DNA of 64,000 nt from Staphylococcus xylosus NJ (GCF_000338275.1 NZ_ANMR01000019.1:62001-126000), one strand, 5' to 3'; numbered from the stretch's first letter, positions 47,748-56,913 are shown. Program-made: numbers and translations. Notes: a model not told the origin generated them from the letters alone.

Positions 47748-49052
47748 ATGAAAATATTAAATAAGCCTTTGTATTTTTACCTTTTACTTTTTATAACTAC
47801 AACATTAATTGGCGCGTTACTTTTATATTTACCTGTTACCGGTAAAAAGCCCATTGATTTTATAGATGCTTTTTTCATAGCTTCTAGTGCTTTTACAGTG
47901 ACCGGACTAGTGACTGTTGATGTCTCAACACAATTCAATTGGTTAGGCGACTTTATTATTATGCTCTTAATTCAAATCGGTGGCCTTGGTATTGTGACAG
48001 TCACATTATTAACCTTTATATTAATCAATAAAAAAATTAGTATAAAAAATCGTTATCTAGCAATGACGATGTGGAATATCGATAAACCAGGGGGAATTAT
48101 ACGCCTGATTCTTCAATTTGTGTTATACAGTGTTGCAACAGAGATTTTAGGGGCTGTATTTATTGCCCTCTCATTTGTCCCTAAATACGGCCTTGGACAA
48201 GGTTTATTTTTAAGTATTTTTACATCAATCTCTGCATTTAACAATGCAGGTTTTGCTCTTTTCAGAGATAATTTAATGAGTACAATTAATGATCCAATTA
48301 TTACAATTACTATTCCGTTACTCATCATTATGGGAGGCATCGGGCCTCTAGTGTTCTTTGATTTAATTTTGTCTCAAAAATTAGTAAACTTAAAATTACA
48401 TTCTAAGATTGTGCTAAGCACATCACTTATATTAATTATTTTAGGTTCTATACTATTTTTCATTTTAGAGTATCACGCTACATTAAATCATTTATCACTT
48501 CCTGAAAAAATTGGAGCTTCATTCTTCCAATCTGTCACAACACGTACTGCGGGATTTAACACTGTAGACATTGGAGAAATAACGGCGCCGACTTCAATGA
48601 TGATGATGCTATTAATGTTTATTGGGGGAGCGCCTATAAGTGCTGCTGGTGGTATTAAAGTAACAAGCCTAGTTTTAACTCTATTATTCATCATCAGTAC
48701 ACTAAGAAACGAAACGCATCCTTCCATATTTAAACGATCTATTTCAAATCGAACTTTAAATATAGCCGTTACAATAACACTTTGTGCTACCATATTTGTC
48801 TTAAGCGTCTCTATGATTGCCAGTATGCTTAACCCACACACGCCATATATAACCGTATTATTTGAAGTTATTTCAGCTTTTGGCACTGTAGGATTAAGTA
48901 TGAATTTTACAACAGATTACCATACTGCTACGAAAATCATCATTATTGTAACGATGCTGATTGGAAAAATTGGTATTCTCACTTTTGTTCAATTGTTCAT
49001 TACTGAAAAGAAAACTTTATTCTATTACGCTAAAGGAAATGTACATTTATAG
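47748..49052 (+). CDS. TrkH/KtrB-type potassium uptake membrane subunit
   Basis: 434 residues, about eight TM helices with four P-loops: SSAFTVTGLVTVD, TSISAFNNAGFALF, SVTTRTAGFNTVD and SAFGTVGLSMNFT, each holding a selectivity-filter glycine. Forms the K+ (Na+-coupled) pore and needs a KtrA/KtrC gating ring encoded elsewhere. S. aureus has two (KtrB, KtrD); which one this matches cannot be told here. Confidence 0.92.
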   Translation: MKILNKPLYFYLLLFITTTLIGALLLYLPVTGKKPIDFIDAFFIASSAFTVTGLVTVDVSTQFNWLGDFIIMLLIQIGGLGIVTVTLLTFILINKKISIKNRYLAMTMWNIDKPGGIIRLILQFVLYSVATEILGAVFIALSFVPKYGLGQGLFLSIFTSISAFNNAGFALFRDNLMSTINDPIITITIPLLIIMGGIGPLVFFDLILSQKLVNLKLHSKIVLSTSLILIILGSILFFILEYHATLNHLSLPEKIGASFFQSVTTRTAGFNTVDIGEITAPTSMMMMLLMFIGGAPISAAGGIKVTSLVLTLLFIISTLRNETHPSIFKRSISNRTLNIAVTITLCATIFVLSVSMIASMLNPHTPYITVLFEVISAFGTVGLSMNFTTDYHTATKIIIIVTMLIGKIGILTFVQLFITEKKTLFYYAKGNVHL

Positions 49053-49133
49053 TTAATGCAACAAACTAAAACAGCTAATGAAACCTAGTGTTTCAAATCT
49101 AATACACTGAATAATAATTATCTATGCAAACAT

Positions 49134-49184
49134 AAAAATGATGATTGCCAACCTAATTTAAATGGAAATCATCATTTTTTATTT
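49134..49184 (+). terminator. Terminator
   Basis: AAAATGATGATT / AATCATCATTTT stem with a T6 tail. Confidence 0.88.
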
Positions 49185-49241
49185 TTCTGAATGATTAAAA
49201 CCCTAGGCATAATAATTTCAAACTATTATCTATTAAAATAC

Positions 49242-50204
49242 TTAATTAGAATTCGATGATTTTGCTTTTCTCTTATCCATAATAATTGGTACTACAATGA
49301 TTAGCACACTGATAAGCAATAAAATAACTGTAATCGGAGAATGGAATAATGATAAAAACTCCCCATTGTTAATTAACAAATGTCTTCTTAATGATGTTTC
49401 CATCAACGGACCTAGTACAATTCCTAAAATTAATGAAGCAATTGAGAAATGATATATTTTCATTAAATATCCTACAACACCAAATAATAGCATAATCCAA
49501 ACATTCAATAAGTCATTGTTTGTAGCATATGCACCGAGTAAAGAAAGTATAATAATAAATGTCGCTATAATACTATAAGATGCTTTTAATAATAATGTAA
49601 ATACTTGGACGCCCGCTCTACCAGCAACCAATGTCATGATACTTGCGAATAACATAGCTAAAAATATTGAATATAAAAGTATAGGTTGATCTGATATAAG
49701 TTGTGGCCCTGGCTGTACACCTTGAAGCACTAAAGCTGCTAATATTACTGCAGTTGTTGGACTACCTGGTATTCCAAGAATTAGTGTAGGAATCATTGAA
49801 ACTCCTGCTGCTGCATTATTAGATGATTCAGGTGCAACTACGCCTTCTGCTTTTCCTTTACCGAATTCTTCAGGATCTTTGTTTGTTTTCATAGCTACTC
49901 CATAACTAACAAATGACGCTATAGACCCTCCTGTTCCTGGTAATACGCCAAGTATGCTACCTATGGCCGCTGATTTTAAAGCAGTCCATTTATATACAAA
50001 GAAGTCTTTAAACTTAAACATACCTTGTGATAATTTTGAATTTGCATTTAAATCTTGCGGATTACCGTTGGTAATTTGTGAAAATACTTCTCCTAATGCA
50101 AAGGCCCCAATCATGATTGGAATATAATCAATTCCATTCATCAATTCTAAAGTATTAAATGTAAATCTATCTGTGGCTGTTAATGGGTCTAAACCTAATG
50201 AAAG
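49242..50204 (-). pseudogene. TctA tricarboxylate transporter, N-terminally truncated
   Basis: About 320 codons matching the C-terminal two-thirds of TctA (normally about 500 residues): SLGLDPLTATDRFTFNTLEL, GVLPGTGGSIASFVSYG, FGKGKAEGVVAPESSNNAAA, IPGSPTTAVILAA. Homology stops at about 50204, exactly where a truncated LysR gene begins in the opposite direction. The N-terminal TMs and the tctB/tctC partners are missing, so transport is not expected. Some expression as a stable fragment cannot be excluded. Confidence 0.85.
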
Positions 50205-50587
50205 AAAAGATTTACGTCGTCTCAAAACCTCCAATTGATATAACTGATTTACCTCATTTACCCAGAATATATTATAACACCGATACCTCCCTCAATAAGT
50301 TAATTGATGATTGGTGGATTGGAAAATTTATCGAGCCACCTTCTATTACAATAAATGCCGATAATATGGAAACAAGTAAAGAATTTGTTCAAAATGGGTT
50401 AGGTTTTTCTATTTTGCCTGGCATTTTATTACGTGATGATGATAATTTGTCTAAAATACCATGTTTAGACCAACAAGGTAACTATATCATTAGAAATACA
50501 CACATGATTTTAAAAGAACAATATCTAAATAATACCGTAGTGAGAGCATTTTATAATTTCATGAAAGAGGTTAATTTAGAATTTTAA
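50201..50587 (+). pseudogene. LysR-type regulator, C-terminal fragment
   Basis: About 128 codons of a LysR substrate-binding domain: EKIYVVSKPPIDITDLPHLP, ADNMETSKEFVQNGLGFSIL. No HTH. The frame is open from an incidental ATG at 50183 that belongs to antisense tctA sequence. The HTH half was lost in the same deletion that truncated tctA; originally a divergent regulator of a tct operon. Confidence 0.82.
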
Positions 50588-50802
50588 TATAATATATGAT
50601 TATATTAATGCATTTCACCTAAATATTATACTTTAATTCAATTATATGTCGTTACTCACTTCTATCTAATTTACTCAAAGGTACAGTACTCTTACACATA
50701 AAAATATAAAGTTACACTCGCAACTGAAATGTAGTACAATATATTTAAAGTTTTATATTTTTGTGTTCAATAAAATATGAATTAAAATTAAGGGAGAATG
50801 AG

Positions 50803-51369
50803 ATGAACGATAATAAAAAGAACGGATGTATCGGTTGTTTAGGTTGTTTGGTTATAATTTTACTCATTATATTGTTAGTTGGCGGATGTAGTGCTTTCTT
50901 CTATACAGAAAATAATAGCGATAGTACCAAAAAAGAAACTCAAAAGAATTCTGATACTAAAAAGAAAGAGAAAGAAAATAAAAATTCTGACACTAATAAT
51001 AGCAAAAATGAAGAGATTAATGCTCAAGAAAATGGCTCTCAAGAATCAAATGATAATAATTACGAAGAGTCAAGTAATGCTTCTGATAATAGCGAAAATA
51101 GTAATGCTAATGATAATGGCGATACTTATAATAATAATCAAAGCCAATCATCTAACAACTATAATAACGGCACAAATCAACAAAACAACTCAAGCACAGA
51201 TATCGATACACCTGATCCTAATGCACCAGACATTGATGCACCTGAAAAGAATGATTTACCAAAAACGCCAGATGTCGACGTGCCTAAGCCAGGTGAAATA
51301 ACAAAAGATATGCCAGGTTATGATTCATCCAAAGATAGAGATAACGATGGTATAATAAACGAAAAATAA
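50803..51369 (+). CDS. Asn/Ser-rich surface protein with C-terminal EF-hand-like loop
   Basis: 188 residues from ATG 50803 (AAGGGAGAATGAG upstream). Short N-terminus with CIGCLGC, a TM/signal segment ending VGGC (possible lipobox) and a long low-complexity Asn/Ser/Asp/Lys region (about 35-135). Repeated PD motifs follow (DTPDPNAPDIDAPEK, TPDVDVPKPGE), and the tail SKDRDNDGIINEK resembles a DxDxDG calcium-binding loop. Extracytoplasmic; function unknown. Confidence 0.68.
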   Translation: MNDNKKNGCIGCLGCLVIILLIILLVGGCSAFFYTENNSDSTKKETQKNSDTKKKEKENKNSDTNNSKNEEINAQENGSQESNDNNYEESSNASDNSENSNANDNGDTYNNNQSQSSNNYNNGTNQQNNSSTDIDTPDPNAPDIDAPEKNDLPKTPDVDVPKPGEITKDMPGYDSSKDRDNDGIINEK

Positions 51370-51371
51370 GC

Positions 51372-51427
51372 AAAAACGACACTTCACAATTGCTGATATC
51401 AACAAATGGTGGAGTGTCGTTTCGTTT
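51372..51427 (+). terminator. Terminator
   Basis: AACGACACT / AGTGTCGTT stem just after the stop codon. Confidence 0.82.
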
Positions 51428-51445
51428 ACTAATATTCTTCTTCAC

Positions 51446-52753
51446 TTATTTAATTTTTAATATTTGTCCTACTTTAATACTATTAGAATCCAACTTATTG
51501 TCTGATTTAATTTTGTCTACTGTTGTTTTTTGATTTTTAGCTATACTATACAAAGTATCGCCTTTCTTCACAGTGTATGTTTTCACTAAATATAATGTTT
51601 GTCCCTTGCTAATACTATCATTTTTCAAGTTATTCCATTTCTTGATATTTTCAACGCTTACATTACTTCTTTTAGAAATATTATACAAAGTATCGCCAGC
51701 GACTACTTTATGCGTATCTCCAGTTATCGTACCACTATTACTTGGCGCTTTTAATTTTAATATTTGTCCTACTGATAATGTGTTATTGCTTAAATTATTC
51801 CATTTCTTAATGTCATCGATAGCTACGCCGCTTCGTCTTGATATACTATATAATGTATCACCTTTAGCCACTTTGTAAGTTGAGCCAGTTATTGCGTCAT
51901 CATTACCGCCACCGTTTAGTGCTTTATAGTGTTTTTGAACTAAACTGTAAAATTGGTCCATGTTATATCCCCATTGATTGAAATAACCTACTGGGTCTGT
52001 ATGATCCGTACCACCCCAATATTGACTAATAGCATTGTGACTAATAATTGTACCTGTACCTTGATTATTATCTGCCAATGATGGAGCCAATCCATTTTGT
52101 TTCAACATTTTAGCAGCTAAATAAGCTTGGTTATTTACAGATTTAGCAAAACCATCAAATGTATTTGACCTCGTCAACTCTATTTGATAGAAATACGGGT
52201 TTGCATTCGCGCCTGCACCCCAAGCTAAATAATTACTTGGTGCTGTTTGAATAATTTTATCACTACTTGCATAAGCATGTACAAAAGCACTCTGATAATT
52301 GTTATACATATAGTTTACTTCGCCTTCAATCGTACTATTAGGGTTAGCTGTTTCATGTATAACAACTCCTATAAATTTTCCTGATTTATAATTATATTTT
52401 GGTAAATTATTAATACGTGAATCTTGAACGATTTGCGCTGGTTTAATATTATTATTTGCAATATATGTATTTACGTCTTGATAAGATCTATTTGCAAAAG
52501 TACGCATTTCTACTGAATTAGAATTATGCTCTGCAACTTTATTGTGTAATCGTAAATCTTCAGGTGTTAGTTGGTCTTTTAAAGCTTGAGGGCTCATCTT
52601 TTGTGCTTTATCAAAATCGATTGGCTTGCTTGTATTCTCTTTCTTATCTTTTTCTGTCGTTTGCTTTCCATTATCTTCCTGTGCATATGCTACTGTAGTA
52701 CTTAGTACTAAGCTCGTCGCTACTATTAATGATAAACTTAACCTATACTTCAT
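51446..52753 (-). CDS. Secreted N-acetylmuramoyl-L-alanine amidase with three LysM
   Basis: 435 residues. Sec signal peptide ending AYAQ (cleavage near 24) and a helical linker. The amidase_2 (zinc) domain (about 115-265) has VVIHETANP, IISHNAISQ and TDHTDPVGYF as metal/active-site segments. Three LysM modules follow (YKVAKGDTLYSI, HKVVAGDTLYNI, YTVKKGDTLYSI). A peptidoglycan hydrolase for cell separation or autolysis. Domain order (amidase then LysM) is the reverse of the Sle1-type CHAP enzymes. Confidence 0.92.
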   Translation of the reverse strand: MKYRLSLSLIVATSLVLSTTVAYAQEDNGKQTTEKDKKENTSKPIDFDKAQKMSPQALKDQLTPEDLRLHNKVAEHNSNSVEMRTFANRSYQDVNTYIANNNIKPAQIVQDSRINNLPKYNYKSGKFIGVVIHETANPNSTIEGEVNYMYNNYQSAFVHAYASSDKIIQTAPSNYLAWGAGANANPYFYQIELTRSNTFDGFAKSVNNQAYLAAKMLKQNGLAPSLADNNQGTGTIISHNAISQYWGGTDHTDPVGYFNQWGYNMDQFYSLVQKHYKALNGGGNDDAITGSTYKVAKGDTLYSISRRSGVAIDDIKKWNNLSNNTLSVGQILKLKAPSNSGTITGDTHKVVAGDTLYNISKRSNVSVENIKKWNNLKNDSISKGQTLYLVKTYTVKKGDTLYSIAKNQKTTVDKIKSDNKLDSNSIKVGQILKIK

Positions 52754-53075
52754 TTAAAACACTCCTTTTATTATAGAACACTATTTTATCGCAACGTCTA
52801 TATTAATTAATTCATCTTATTCTTACAGTTTATAATATTATCCAAATGTTTACAAAAAACTTTATAATTTCGTACTATTTTTTGGACATTATATATATTA
52901 AGTGCTTTAAATATAATAAAAATGAGTAAGATAATGAAATCACAAATACTTTTGACTTCATTATCTTACTCTCTCCACATTTACTAATTATACATTTGTT
53001 TGTCATTAAATTTATTGTCCTTAAACTCTACATTGGTACGTGTTGAGGATTACAACTTTGTATCCTGTTCAAAAA
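52754..53075. other. Intergenic region with one terminator
   Basis: Promoter region of the amidase and, at 52915-52973, a minus-strand terminator; nothing else recognised. Confidence 0.5.
52915..52973 (-). terminator. Terminator, minus strand
   Basis: GAGTAAGATAATGAA / TTCATTATCTTACTC stem, T-rich on the minus strand; closes the small membrane gene to its right. Confidence 0.85.
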
Positions 53076-53264
53076 TTATAAATCCATAATTACACTTGAT
53101 AATATCGCAATTAATGCAACTATAAGTACAAACACAAGTAAGGTATCAATTTTCCTTTGGTTACGCTCTTTATATGATTTTCTAAATTCTTTTAATGCCA
53201 CAAAACCTGCTATTAACACTAATAATAAACACACTAAATGTAAAACCAATGCTATTACGGCCAT
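53076..53264 (-). CDS. Small two-TM membrane protein
   Basis: 62 residues from ATG 53264 (GAGGTG six bases upstream; two earlier in-frame starts lie inside that site). Two hydrophobic helices joined by the basic loop KEFRKSYKERNQRKID. Unrecognised. Confidence 0.65.
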   Translation of the reverse strand: MAVIALVLHLVCLLLVLIAGFVALKEFRKSYKERNQRKIDTLLVFVLIVALIAILSSVIMDL

Positions 53265-53476
53265 CTTCATCACCTCACACACGTTTATTAAATTATGATT
53301 TCACTTATTTGTTTAAAAATGCTTCATGAACAATTAATTAGAAATAGTTACTCAGTAAACTGATAAATAGAGGAATGGTTACTTGCGTAGTCTTTATAAT
53401 ACGCTACCCTTTTTAATGTCTCAAAAAACGCAAAGTAGTATTTCACTACATTCTAGATACATTGAGTTTTAAGACA

Positions 53477-53518
53477 TAAAAAAACAAACCACACGCTAAA
53501 ATTAGCAAATGGTTTGTC
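53477..53518 (-). terminator. Terminator of the CxC/CxxC protein gene
   Basis: ACAAACCA / TGGTTTGT stem followed by a T7 run on the minus strand. Confidence 0.82.
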
Positions 53519-53568
53519 GATTATATATTATCTATATTTATCTATAATAATTATATACTGTAAAACAG

Positions 53569-53811
53569 TCAGTTATTTTCAAAGAAATCTTTTGAATATG
53601 TTCTTAATCTACCACAATTTTCACACAAAACGTTTATCAACGTAATGGGTTCATTACCGTAAGTAGCAGATAGTAATGGTAAATAATATTGGCCATCCAA
53701 TACTCTCATGTTAGGGTTATCGCAATTGCAAATGCCTTTGTTTGTAGCTTTTGACTCAATAATACTTATGATACGTTCTTTTTGAATATCAGTGAATTTT
53801 TGCATTGTCAT
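53569..53811 (-). CDS. Small Cys-rich, possibly zinc-binding protein
   Basis: 80 residues, soluble. CNCDNPN near the middle and CENCGRL near the C-terminus give four cysteines suited to a zinc ribbon. N-terminus FTDIQKERIISIIESKA is helical. GGGAGGC lies 7 bases before the first ATG. No family recognised. Confidence 0.65.
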   Translation of the reverse strand: MTMQKFTDIQKERIISIIESKATNKGICNCDNPNMRVLDGQYYLPLLSATYGNEPITLINVLCENCGRLRTYSKDFFENN

Positions 53812-53884
53812 AAACTTTGCCTCCCAACATATTATATTGCATCCATTATAATATGTTGATCACATTAAATAAAGCTTAATTTAA

Positions 53885-53994
53885 AAAAGGCCCTCAATTA
53901 AGAGGACCACAGGATTAAAGGAGTTGCGTTCTCCTACACGTCATAGGACGTATAAGAGATTGACCCATTTAATCACTCACGCCCTAAGACGTGC
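53885..53994 (-). ncRNA. Candidate structured small RNA (~110 nt)
   Basis: Minus strand has a promoter (TTTACT, 17 bases, TATAAT at 54001-54029). Three successive hairpins follow (CACGTC/GGCGTG, TACGTC/GACGTGTA, AGGAG/CTCCT with loop AACGCAA). A terminator closes it (GGTCCTC / GAGGGCC then TTTTTT). No open frame. Looks like a trans-acting regulatory RNA; I could not match it to a named one. Confidence 0.55.
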
Positions 53995-54182
53995 AAAATT
54001 ATTATAAGTTAATTACTTGTATAAGTAAAATATAAATCATCTCGAAAACGTAAACACTTTCTTAATAATCAGAAACATAATATTTATTGGAGGAAATTCA
54101 AATACTGCTGTTAATGGTTTTCTTTAGTAAGCAAGATACTGTAAAAGACATTAAACCACGTAACTCCCTTAACCCAACCAAA

Positions 54183-54209
54183 AATAAACCGCCCCGAAAG
54201 GCGGTTTAT
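54183..54209 (-). terminator. GC-rich terminator, minus strand
   Basis: ATAAACCGCC / GGCGGTTTAT hairpin with GAAA-type loop and TTTTTGG on the minus strand. No annotated minus-strand gene precedes it, so it may end another small RNA; a hairpin GAAGTA-TCTCCAG-TACTTC lies just upstream of it. Confidence 0.6.
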
Positions 54210-54531
54210 CACGAATGAAGTACTGGAGATACTTCATATATATAGCGTAACATATAAAAATTAGTATTGCCACGCCTATATTGTTTAATTCATTTTTATA
54301 TTAAGTTTTTAAATACAGTTACTATAGCCGTAAGGTTATTTCTACAAAAAATATCTGACTTTATGATCATATAGTTTAAGTCTCTAAATAAAAAGGTAAA
54401 TAAAAGTATTATAATAGGAGTCCATCACACCTATTAACCAAAATACAGTCTACCTATGTTCTATTTTAAGACGGCTCATTAATAACACACTTTTATAATT
54501 TAAACAGTACTTACTAAAAGGAATGATTAGT

Positions 54532-54972
54532 ATGCAATATACACAATACTTACCTGGAACATGGCACATTATAGCTTCTACATTTAAAATGTGGACTTCA
54601 GGCAAAAAAACAAATCCTTCTATCACTTATTCAATAATACAATCTCATCCCTTAAGAATTCATGATGAAGTAACATACCAAACGCGAAATAAATCAAAAT
54701 CCATTGTCGGTTACGATACACTAGATGACGACCAATTCAATTGGAGGGGTAAAGGCATTTTAAGACTATTTTCGAGCAAGTGGGGCATTATTTATATTGA
54801 TGATGAAGTGCTAATTATTAATTTTTCTGCTACTTTGGCAACACCATCTGGGATGGATATACTTTTACGTAATAAGCAAAATGTTGATTCATATAAAAGT
54901 CAAATACTAAATCATCCAGAAAAATTCAACTTAAACACCAAAACTATACAGAAATTTAAATGGTTACTTTAA
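54532..54972 (+). CDS. Conserved protein of unknown function (lipocalin-like?)
   Basis: 146 residues from ATG 54532 (AAAAGGA nine bases upstream; the ATG at 54523 abuts that site). LPGTWHIIASTFKMWTSGKK at the N-terminus and alternating beta strands (DEVTYQTRNKSKSIVGYDTL, WGIIYIDDEVLIINFSATLA) suggest a beta-barrel of lipocalin type. No signal peptide. Function unknown. Confidence 0.65.
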   Translation: MQYTQYLPGTWHIIASTFKMWTSGKKTNPSITYSIIQSHPLRIHDEVTYQTRNKSKSIVGYDTLDDDQFNWRGKGILRLFSSKWGIIYIDDEVLIINFSATLATPSGMDILLRNKQNVDSYKSQILNHPEKFNLNTKTIQKFKWLL

Positions 54973-55040
54973 TTTTAGACTAAAAACAGTTACATATAGA
55001 TTAAATTACTAATCTTCATGTCTATTAATACTAATAAAAC

Positions 55041-55078
55041 AAAAATAACCCCGTAGGTATATGCCTACGGGGTTTTCA
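55041..55078. terminator. Bidirectional terminator, rpsR
   Basis: 14-bp perfect stem AACCCCGTAGGTAT / ATGCCTACGGGGTT between convergent genes. Confidence 0.93.
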
Positions 55079-55088
55079 GATACAATAT

Positions 55089-55106
55089 CTATTATTGTTC
55101 TTCTTT
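55089..55106. other. Island attachment core at the rpsR 3' end
   Basis: On the rpsR strand AAAGAAGAACAATAATAG, covering the last codons and stop. From memory this is the rpsR-type SaPI attachment core (SaPI4 class) with one terminal mismatch. No second copy was seen in the window. Confidence 0.55.
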
Positions 55107-55334
55107 AACATATGGTAATAATGCCATATGACGAGAACGTTTAATAGCTAATGTCAACATACGTTGATATTTAGCTGAAGTACCTGTTACACGACGTGGT
55201 AAAATTTTACCGCGTTCTGAGATAAAACGTTTTAATAATTCTGTGTCTTTATAGTCGATGTGTGTAATACCGTTTGCTGTGAAATAACAAACTTTTTTAC
55301 GACGACGTCCGCCTCTTCTTGGTCCACCTGCCAT
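55092..55334 (-). CDS. rpsR: 30S ribosomal protein S18
   Basis: 80 residues, full length and typical ([20 protein letters not shown] to [12 protein letters not shown]). AAGGGAGGC ribosome site. In staphylococci rpsR normally follows rpsF and ssb closely; here neither is upstream. Instead there are 239 non-coding bases with its own promoter and then an NRPS operon. It may be a second copy brought in by, or split off by, an integrated element. Confidence 0.97.
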   Translation of the reverse strand: MAGGPRRGGRRRKKVCYFTANGITHIDYKDTELLKRFISERGKILPRRVTGTSAKYQRMLTLAIKRSRHMALLPYVKEEQ

Positions 55335-55497
55335 GGTAACTGCCTCCCTTTAAGTTATTTTTTAATTACCGTCTAATTTTAATGTTTATTAATCATTTAT
55401 TATGATTCATGTGTTTTTATTTTCTATTATTAAAAGATTTATAATGCGTGTGAAACATTGTATTAAATCTTTGCGTGTGTGTGCATGTGTAATATTA

Positions 55498-55526
55498 ATC
55501 TTATAAAATTATAGACTATTTGTCAA
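55498..55526 (-). promoter_or_regulatory. SigA promoter of the lone rpsR
   Basis: TTGACA, 17 bases, TAAGAT on the minus strand, giving a leader of roughly 155 bases before rpsR. Confidence 0.6.
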
Positions 55527-55573
55527 CACGTTCAGAATAAATAAACAAGCTGATTTTGAAATAAATTAAATAT

Positions 55574-56269
55574 CTAACTATTAAGTACTAATTTTACTTC
55601 TTCACTTATATCTTTATAATGATTATTTATAAAGAAATGATCACCTTCAAAGAATCGATAATCTACTTTACCTTTGGTCAGGTCCGACCATTTATACAAA
55701 GTATTAGCACAAATGGAATCTTGTTTACCTACAAATACTGATAAATTGATATCTACTTGTCTTTCCTTGGGCTTATCGCAATAATAATCAATTGCTAAAA
55801 AGTCATTTTTCAATGCTGGTTTCACAAGTTGCCATAACTCTTCATGATTTAATACTTCTTCAGATGTACCGCCTTTTTCTCTTATAAACTGTTTAAATTC
55901 TTCATCATCCATGGCTTCTATATCATTATATTTATCCAAATAGCCAATCGGTTCACTCGCACAGAGGAACATATGCTTTGGTCGATAACCTAATTGATCC
56001 AATTTATAATAAAGTTCATATGCTAATATTGTCCCTAAACTGTAGCCTAATAGAATAAATTCTTCAGGTTTTTCATTAATAATTTGCTTAACTAAGTCAT
56101 TTACCATATCATCAATGCTATCTAACGCCTCTTCGATTAACCTTTCACCACGTCCCGGTAATTCTAATGGCTTAAATTGAATATAACTTGGTAAATTATT
56201 CTTCATTGGATAATATAATGCCTTATTTCCACCTGCAAATGGTATACAAAATAATGTTGTTTTAACCAT
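55574..56269 (-). CDS. Type II thioesterase of the NRPS operon
   Basis: 231 residues, alpha/beta hydrolase of the GrsT/SrfAD type. Catalytic triad visible: S77 in LLGYSLGT, D184 in FVGKQDS, H211 in EGDHFF. Removes wrong acyl groups from carrier domains. Starts 11 bases after the phosphopantetheinyl transferase gene, third gene of the operon. The aureusimine operon of S. aureus has no such gene. Confidence 0.92.
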   Translation of the reverse strand: MVKTTLFCIPFAGGNKALYYPMKNNLPSYIQFKPLELPGRGERLIEEALDSIDDMVNDLVKQIINEKPEEFILLGYSLGTILAYELYYKLDQLGYRPKHMFLCASEPIGYLDKYNDIEAMDDEEFKQFIREKGGTSEEVLNHEELWQLVKPALKNDFLAIDYYCDKPKERQVDINLSVFVGKQDSICANTLYKWSDLTKGKVDYRFFEGDHFFINNHYKDISEEVKLVLNS

Positions 56270-56280
56270 ATACTCGCCCC

Positions 56281-56913
56281 TTAAAGTATAAATTCTGTAT
56301 TAAAATTCTTTGTTATATCTAACATCTCTACTTCTAAATCGTGGTTATCCACGTCTAAAATCACTGACAATGCATATTTTCCATAAAAAATCTCATGAAA
56401 AAATGAACACCGTTGTATCACTTCATCTTCAGTTTCAATAAGTTGATAACGACCTTGAACTGGTGTAATAGAAAAAGAATCTAATGGTTTATACATGCCC
56501 ATACCAAGTAATTTTAAATAGCATTCTTTCATCGTCCACACTTCAAAAAAACGGTTAAATTGAGAAATTGTACTTTGTGCCTCGGTAATGTATCGATATT
56601 CTAATAATGCAAAGTATTTTTGGGCAATATCTAAATCTATATTTTCAATTTTTTCCACATCTACGCCCACGTTCGTATCACTCACAACACATACTGAATA
56701 ACCATCTGTATGAGACACATTGATGTGTATATCTTTAGGTAATTTTAATAACGGTTTACCATGTGTATTTTCGTCAAATTGAATATGCTCAAATTGCATT
56801 CCTGTGTGTGCTCGTACACAATAATACTTAAACCATTTAGAGTATTTAGGATGCCTCTTAAGATTATGATAATCAAAATTCTGCGTATTTAATACATATA
56901 TCGTTATTTTCAC
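56281..56913 (-). CDS. 4'-phosphopantetheinyl transferase, Sfp type
   Basis: About 210 residues. Core motifs VGVDVEKI (D87, E89 counted from the upstream GTG) and EVWTMKECYLKLLG (W, K, E). Converts apo carrier domains of the neighbouring NRPS to holo form using CoA. Start is GTG 56913 (GGAAG seven bases upstream); GTG 56919 is two codons earlier. Lies 77 bases after the NRPS stop. Confidence 0.92.
   Translation of the reverse strand: MKITIYVLNTQNFDYHNLKRHPKYSKWFKYYCVRAHTGMQFEHIQFDENTHGKPLLKLPKDIHINVSHTDGYSVCVVSDTNVGVDVEKIENIDLDIAQKYFALLEYRYITEAQSTISQFNRFFEVWTMKECYLKLLGMGMYKPLDSFSITPVQGRYQLIETEDEVIQRCSFFHEIFYGKYALSVILDVDNHDLEVEMLDITKNFNTEFIL

Noticed and set aside
50879..51301. 140-codon frame inside the Asn/Ser-rich gene
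   Set aside because: Second-frame reading of a low-complexity region (runs of K and I); the lipobox-bearing frame is the real one.
54114..54216. Short open frame beginning MVFFSKQDTV after a GGAGG
   Set aside because: The GGAGG is too far from the ATG and the frame runs through a terminator hairpin; no hydrophobic toxin-like segment.
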